From an uncultured Pseudomonadales bacterium (lineage in GTDB: Bacteria > Pseudomonadota > Gammaproteobacteria > Pseudomonadales > IMCC2047): a stretch of 11,164 nt of DNA. Of the stretch, positions 6,953 to 11,164 are shown in pieces (within the stretch, counting starts at the first letter, position 1; each line of letters begins with the position of its first letter). The stretch is from NCBI GenBank assembly GCA_947258895.1, contig CAMYKE010000010.1:8655-19818 (forward strand), written 5' to 3'. The position numbers were made by a program, and so were the translations under genes. The notes beneath the pieces are model-generated. The model saw nothing but the letters and a program-made list of their open reading frames with translations. It had not been told where the DNA came from and ran no database searches.

Positions 6953-7727
6953 CGCCGAGCGACAGATCCGGGTCGAGCTGGATCTCGGTAATTCGTATCG
7001 GATCGCGCTTGGAGAAAACGCCGCGAAAGAGGCCAAAATACTGGCGGAAGCTGCTCTGACCAAAGCGCTTGGTGAAAAAATAAAATATTTTACTTTCGTA
7101 TCTTCCGCCGCAACCGGTTCCCACACGCTTTCATTTCGAATTGACCATCCCACCCCCGACGAGACCAGATCGAGTGCTGTGAGCCTCTTTGATTACTACC
7201 TGTTTTTAGACTTCAAGAAAAACAATGGAGGAATTACCAAATCATTGCAATGGTTGTTCAGGGACGCAGCCTCCAGCCTCAATGGCGTCGATACCCCGGA
7301 GACCATAGCGGCAAAACTGCGCTCTGACGTCAGCGAGAGGCAACACGAAAAGATCATTACGGATTTGCTAAGCCATGCAAGTTTTACCGAAAAGGCACGG
7401 TTCAAACCGGACGGAACGAAGGGCTGGATCATTGAGCATTCGCGACAGTCCCTCTGCATGGCGCCAGACAGCGAGTTGCAGATCGAAAGCATCGTCCCTC
7501 CCGAGGGTTTTGAAGATTCTTTCCTGGCGGAAGTAAAACGCCGTCAGAGCGGCGATGAAGCAAGCACCTTTACCCGGGCGAAAGACAACGTGGAACCTCT
7601 GATGACCGATCCTGAAAATGCGCGGGTCCTGGCCATTTATGTCATTAATTACGAGGCAGAGTGTGAACGTACCGTGACAGAAAGCACGCCGACGATGGTG
7701 ACGTTTTCCGAGGGAGGGGGGTCATGA
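6870..7727 (+). CDS. Exported protein of unknown family
   Basis: This is a 285-aa protein from ATG 6870. The N-terminus is a Sec signal peptide: Lys5, a hydrophobic core (about 8-22) and an A-L-A site before DAE, so cleavage is likely near residue 27. The mature part opens with alternating strand-like sequence (RQIRVELDL), then Ala/Lys/Glu-rich helices, and holds only two Cys residues far apart. There is no lipobox and no second membrane helix, so it is probably periplasmic. I do not recognise a domain. It starts inside the end of the upstream membrane protein gene and overlaps the next gene by 4 bp (ATGA), which implies coupled translation of all three. A role with the adjacent membrane protein and TPR-like protein is inferred from position only. 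Confidence 0.85.
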   Translation: MMWPKFITTPMAILAVTFAIGSMGALADAERQIRVELDLGNSYRIALGENAAKEAKILAEAALTKALGEKIKYFTFVSSAATGSHTLSFRIDHPTPDETRSSAVSLFDYYLFLDFKKNNGGITKSLQWLFRDAASSLNGVDTPETIAAKLRSDVSERQHEKIITDLLSHASFTEKARFKPDGTKGWIIEHSRQSLCMAPDSELQIESIVPPEGFEDSFLAEVKRRQSGDEASTFTRAKDNVEPLMTDPENARVLAIYVINYEAECERTVTESTPTMVTFSEGGGS

Positions 7728-9559
7728 AAACCGCGTTACTAATCGGCCTGCTGCTGTTAATTCCAGGCCCGGGACTGGCATACGAACAGGCGCTGCAAGA
7801 ACAGGTAGCAGCGAAAAACTGGCACGCCGCGGACAGGATACTCAGGTCCGCCAAAAGAGAATGTCATGCACAGGATGGTGTCGGAAAATGCAAAGATAAA
7901 ATTGCCTTCTCGCACGCCTGGGTGAATACCAGACGCGGGGATGAGGGCGGTGTGCATAGCGCGCAATATTACCGGCGTGCCGCAGCCGGGTATCAAGCGG
8001 TGTTACGCGATAACCCGGGGCATTTGCCCACGCTCGACAACCTGATTCTGGTGCTGGAACAGCTGGATGATCGCGCGGGCCTGGAGGTTATGCTTGCGCA
8101 ACTCACTCAAACCAGGGAACTCGCGCGCGCCGCACAGGTCGCGCTGATAATCGCCAGTAGTTACCGCGCCGAGAATAACGCCGTGCGTGCCTTTGCGTAT
8201 TACCTTCGCTCCTATGAGCTGGGAAAACAACCGCAGGCATTCAAGGGCACTGTTGCGGCTTTTGAAGCTGCGCCGAACCAGGACATGGGAAAACGCCTTT
8301 TAGACCTGGGGCGGGCAGAGGATAATCTAACCAATCGCATTCTGGTATGTGAGGCGCTGATTCGAAACCGGGAGTCAATAGATTATTCGCTGTGGGAAAG
8401 TGCAACCATAAGCTGGCTGGCATGGATGGGGCGTGCACGTCTGTTAACCCACCAGGTCGTCAAACAGTCCTTTGATCTGGGGGCTAACCCCGAGTTGCGT
8501 GACCTGTTCGACTCGCTCAGGGATCCCGGGTTAAGACTCGAGGAGAGTGAATTGCAACTCAGTCGGATGACCCTGGCAGATCGTCGCATTGACGGCTGGT
8601 GGTCGGATAGCCTGGTGCGCAGCTGGGCATACGCCATTGCTGCGTGGAGTGAGGGCCACAACCGGTTGGTGGCTGGCAAGGTGCATGAAACCAACAGTAT
8701 ATGGCTGGCCGCTATGCAGTATGCGCCGCCCACCTACGCCTATGATTCGAACGAACTGCAGGGACGCTGGGCAATTTCCCTCGAATTGATCACGGATTTC
8801 GCACGCCTGCAACAATTGTATAAAGCGCAACTGGATCCGGATGGAAACGTGTTTCGCAGAGTTGAACGGCTGTTATTTGACAGCAAGGCCCAGGCGTACA
8901 AGGTCAACGATTTGGTAGCTATCCAGCGGCATCATACCTTGATGGGAAAAATGTATGCTGATATCGGGATTTTTTCACAAAGGGATCACGGCGCACGCAG
9001 CGCGGAGTTCCAGCTCAAGCACGCGCTAAAGACCGCCCGGCTCAGAAGCGAAGAAACCCGCGTTGAAGACCCCCAGCCCAGCGTGGCCAGATTGCTGGGC
9101 GACGGCTACAGTTGCCAGCTGCCCAACCAAAAAAGCTGTACCCTCGACGATAAAAAAGCGGTGCATTACTACCAGGGAGCGGTCACTGATTTTATTAAAC
9201 TGGACGCGGTCGAGCCCGCTCGACAATCTCTCCAGGCACTAAAAAAATACCAGGTGGAACCCGTCGAAGAAACTATTCAACTGCAAAACCTCATCGATAT
9301 TCGCGCAAGTTTACCAATGGATAGACCAGTGACAAGCCGGGACGATCCCGATGTTTTGAGCAGGCAAATCGATCTCGCCAACCAATGGCAAAAACTGGGA
9401 GACAGCGCGAGAGCGCGGGAAAGCCTGGATCAGGCGCTGCAGGGAAGAGTAGTCGAGACCGAGAAAGCCGAGCTGTACGAAAGTCTGCAAAAGGGTGATG
9501 TAGAAAAAATCAAGAAATCAAGCCGGGATAAGCTATTGATTTACAAAAAGGCGCAGTAG
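7724..9559 (+). CDS. Exported alpha-helical TPR-like repeat protein
   Basis: This is a 611-aa protein. The start is firm: ATG overlaps the previous stop (ATGA) and SD GGGAGG (7712-7717) lies upstream. Residues 1-19 form a Sec signal peptide ending G-L-A before YEQ. The mature protein is helical throughout, with TPR-like pairs at about 80-118 (YYRRAAAGYQAVLRDNPGH followed by LDNLILVLEQ), about 138-168 and 541-575, and a further one near 470-505. Cys47 and Cys56 could form a disulfide. Such solenoids bind partner proteins, so it probably organises a periplasmic or envelope complex with the two upstream products. No enzymatic motif is visible. The specific family is unknown to me. No clear terminator follows the TAG stop. 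Confidence 0.85.
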   Translation: MKTALLIGLLLLIPGPGLAYEQALQEQVAAKNWHAADRILRSAKRECHAQDGVGKCKDKIAFSHAWVNTRRGDEGGVHSAQYYRRAAAGYQAVLRDNPGHLPTLDNLILVLEQLDDRAGLEVMLAQLTQTRELARAAQVALIIASSYRAENNAVRAFAYYLRSYELGKQPQAFKGTVAAFEAAPNQDMGKRLLDLGRAEDNLTNRILVCEALIRNRESIDYSLWESATISWLAWMGRARLLTHQVVKQSFDLGANPELRDLFDSLRDPGLRLEESELQLSRMTLADRRIDGWWSDSLVRSWAYAIAAWSEGHNRLVAGKVHETNSIWLAAMQYAPPTYAYDSNELQGRWAISLELITDFARLQQLYKAQLDPDGNVFRRVERLLFDSKAQAYKVNDLVAIQRHHTLMGKMYADIGIFSQRDHGARSAEFQLKHALKTARLRSEETRVEDPQPSVARLLGDGYSCQLPNQKSCTLDDKKAVHYYQGAVTDFIKLDAVEPARQSLQALKKYQVEPVEETIQLQNLIDIRASLPMDRPVTSRDDPDVLSRQIDLANQWQKLGDSARARESLDQALQGRVVETEKAELYESLQKGDVEKIKKSSRDKLLIYKKAQ

Positions 9560-9747
9560 TGTTGAAACCCTGTTCAAAGTCAGCGGCAGCGACACAAAGT
9601 ATATTCCAGGCTCTTTTTTCGATTTACCAATAACATGCAGGTCCCTACGCTCGCTGGAGCTGGCCTACAAGTGGGATGTTGTAAATCGCATCAGTTTTCC
9701 AATCCCGCGGCTATAGAATGGCACCACTTTAATTTGAAGATATCGGG
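9560..9747 (+). other. Gap before the carrier gene
   Basis: These 188 bp hold no frame worth calling. A small TTGAA/TTCAA dyad just after the stop lacks a T-run. TATAGAAT at 9712-9719 could serve as a -10 for the carrier gene, but no good -35 is found at 16-18 bp. The carrier gene may thus have its own promoter, but this is not proven. Confidence 0.3.
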
Positions 9748-11073
9748 ATGACTGAACACAACCATCGCCTGTTCGCCAGAGGCATAAAATCGCTGTCGAC
9801 GATTGAAGCAAACGAGATCAAGGCCACCTTTCTTTCCTTCGCCTTCGTCTTCATCCTGATGGCGGCGTATTACGTGTTGCGTCCGATACGCGATGCGATG
9901 GCGAGTGACTGGACCGATGCCGAAGTCAGCTGGCTGTGGACCCTCAACTTCTTTATCAGCACGGCAATGGTGGCGATCTGGGGATTTGCGATAGCACACA
10001 TACGCTTTTCCAGACTGGTTCCCGGTATCTATCTCTTTTTCGCCGCCAGTTTTGTATTGTTCTTTTTTGCCTCTGAATCGCTGGAGGATCGCGTGCTGGT
10101 GGACAAGGGCTTTTATCTGTGGGTGAGTGTGTTCGCACTGTTTCACGTGTCGGTATTCTGGAGTTATATGGCCGATGTCTTCAACAAGGAGCAGTCTAAA
10201 AGGCTGTTTGCGATCATCGCTGCTGGCGCCAGTCTAGGGGCCATTTTCGGGCCGCTCCTGTCGGGCGTGATATCCCATCTCATCGGTGTCGATGCCATGA
10301 TGCTGCTGTCGGCCGTGATGCTGATGCTTCCAATCCCCATTATTCTGTATCTGGCCAGGCTGAAACAGACAGAACTGGGCAATGCCGAGGCCACGGTGGA
10401 TATCGAACAGGTTAAAATCGGTGGCAATCCGCTGACGGGCTTCCGCGATTTCTTTACCCATCCCTACCTGCTGGGAATTGGCGTCTTCATCATTCTCTAC
10501 ACAGGTATCGGCTCATTTGTCTATTTTGAACAAAAAAACCTGCTGGCCGAATTCACCCGCGAGCAACGCGCTTCCATTTACGGTTATCGTGATGCGCTGG
10601 TCAATACCCTGACCTATTTACTGGCGTTCTTTGTGACCGGTCGCCTGGTCACGAGGCTGGGCATGCCCATTGCGCTTGCCGCAGTGCCGGTAGTTCTGAT
10701 ATTCGGGATGCTGGTTCTCGCCTTTTCTCCCGTGCTGATGGTAGCGGTCGCAATGCATGTCGCGCTGCGGGCCGGAAACTATGGTTTGACCCGGCCCGCC
10801 AGGGAGATGCTATTCACCCTGGTAAGCCGTGAAGACCGCTTTAAGGCGAAACCGGTCATCGACATCGTGGCCTACCGCGGCGGCGATGTAATTATGGGCT
10901 GGTTTTTCACCGCACTGAGCACGGGTTTGGGCCTCGGGATGGCTGCGATAGCGGCGGTGGGCGCCGGATTGGCCGCGCTATGGGCGTTGTTCGGCTTGCT
11001 ACTGGGGCGATCCTTTGACCGCCGCGAGGCTGGTACCTCCATTGACGTCGCCACTGCCACGGCAGAGCGTTAG
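9748..11073 (+). CDS. Tlc/NTP-NDP exchange-type carrier (MFS-like)
   Basis: This 441-aa polytopic inner-membrane protein has about 11-12 helices. Family features are YYVLRPIRDA after the first helix (41-50), SYMADVFNKEQSKRLF (139-154) and the stretch around SREDRFKAKP (360-369) with YRGGD (376-380), which I associate with Tlc nucleotide carriers and their free-living MFS-like homologues. It is shorter than the roughly 500-residue ADP/ATP translocases of Rickettsia and Chlamydia. In those parasites the family swaps host ATP for ADP; in free-living bacteria the substrate is generally unknown, so nucleotide transport should not be assumed. ATG 9748 has only a weak GAAGA upstream. The C-terminal tail after 421 is polar and cytosolic. 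It is separated from the TPR-like gene by 188 bp and is probably independent. Nothing further is seen in 11074-11164. Confidence 0.85.
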   Translation: MTEHNHRLFARGIKSLSTIEANEIKATFLSFAFVFILMAAYYVLRPIRDAMASDWTDAEVSWLWTLNFFISTAMVAIWGFAIAHIRFSRLVPGIYLFFAASFVLFFFASESLEDRVLVDKGFYLWVSVFALFHVSVFWSYMADVFNKEQSKRLFAIIAAGASLGAIFGPLLSGVISHLIGVDAMMLLSAVMLMLPIPIILYLARLKQTELGNAEATVDIEQVKIGGNPLTGFRDFFTHPYLLGIGVFIILYTGIGSFVYFEQKNLLAEFTREQRASIYGYRDALVNTLTYLLAFFVTGRLVTRLGMPIALAAVPVVLIFGMLVLAFSPVLMVAVAMHVALRAGNYGLTRPAREMLFTLVSREDRFKAKPVIDIVAYRGGDVIMGWFFTALSTGLGLGMAAIAAVGAGLAALWALFGLLLGRSFDRREAGTSIDVATATAER

Positions 11074-11164
11074 GTATATCTGTCCGCATCGGTAGCGGCT
11101 CCTGCAATCCGCCGCGGGCCAGCAATGTGGGCGCTGCACCCGCACCGCACCGTATCGCCTCCTG

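Noticed and set aside
9691..10146. 151-aa minus-strand frame
   Set aside because: It is antisense to the carrier gene, whose membrane helices and motifs are clear on the plus strand.
1..11164. CRISPR array, insertion sequence, tRNA or rRNA
   Set aside because: No regularly spaced repeats, no transposase-like frame and no cloverleaf or rRNA-like sequence were seen.

Overview
The window looks like a chromosomal segment of a free-living Gram-negative bacterium, most likely a gammaproteobacterium. The grounds are moderate GC, Sec-type signal peptides on two linked proteins, a Tlc-like carrier of a kind often seen in such genomes, and mostly good Shine-Dalgarno (SD) sequences. The taxonomic call is inference, because there is no rRNA, tRNA or marker gene to fix it.

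Left part, minus strand (1-5444). From right to left in the direction of transcription there is a compact two-gene module. First comes a 127-aa single-pass membrane protein that resembles the EACC1-type constant component of effector-associated conflict systems. Four bases later comes an 838-aa protein that joins a caspase-like protease (His80/Cys125), a RecG-C-like GHKL ATPase module (N410/HRDY box) and a Hanks-type Ser/Thr kinase (K601, HRD693, DFG711) in one chain. About 0.9 kb further on, past a stretch with no convincing gene, lies a leaderless astacin-like zinc metalloprotease with a C-terminal PPC domain. The start of an unrecognised membrane protein gene runs off the left edge.

Middle (5445-5896). 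This is a divergent intergenic region. Next to the caspase module it holds a tight cluster of direct and inverted repeats overlapping a possible promoter.

Right part, plus strand (5897-11073). Three tightly packed genes encode a membrane protein with a large non-membrane domain, an exported protein of unknown family, and an exported helical TPR-like protein. They look like one operon for an envelope-associated complex of unknown function. After a 188-bp gap comes a 441-aa carrier of the Tlc/NTP-NDP exchange (MFS-like) type.

How the genes may work together. The caspase-ATPase-kinase protein and its membrane partner look like a sensor-effector pair for stress-induced or phage-induced protein cleavage and cell death. 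In this reading the kinase and ATPase would gate the protease, and the small membrane protein would anchor or sense. This is inference from domain content and from known bacterial conflict systems; no function is shown by the sequence itself. The metalloprotease and the three-gene operon are neighbours with no proven link.
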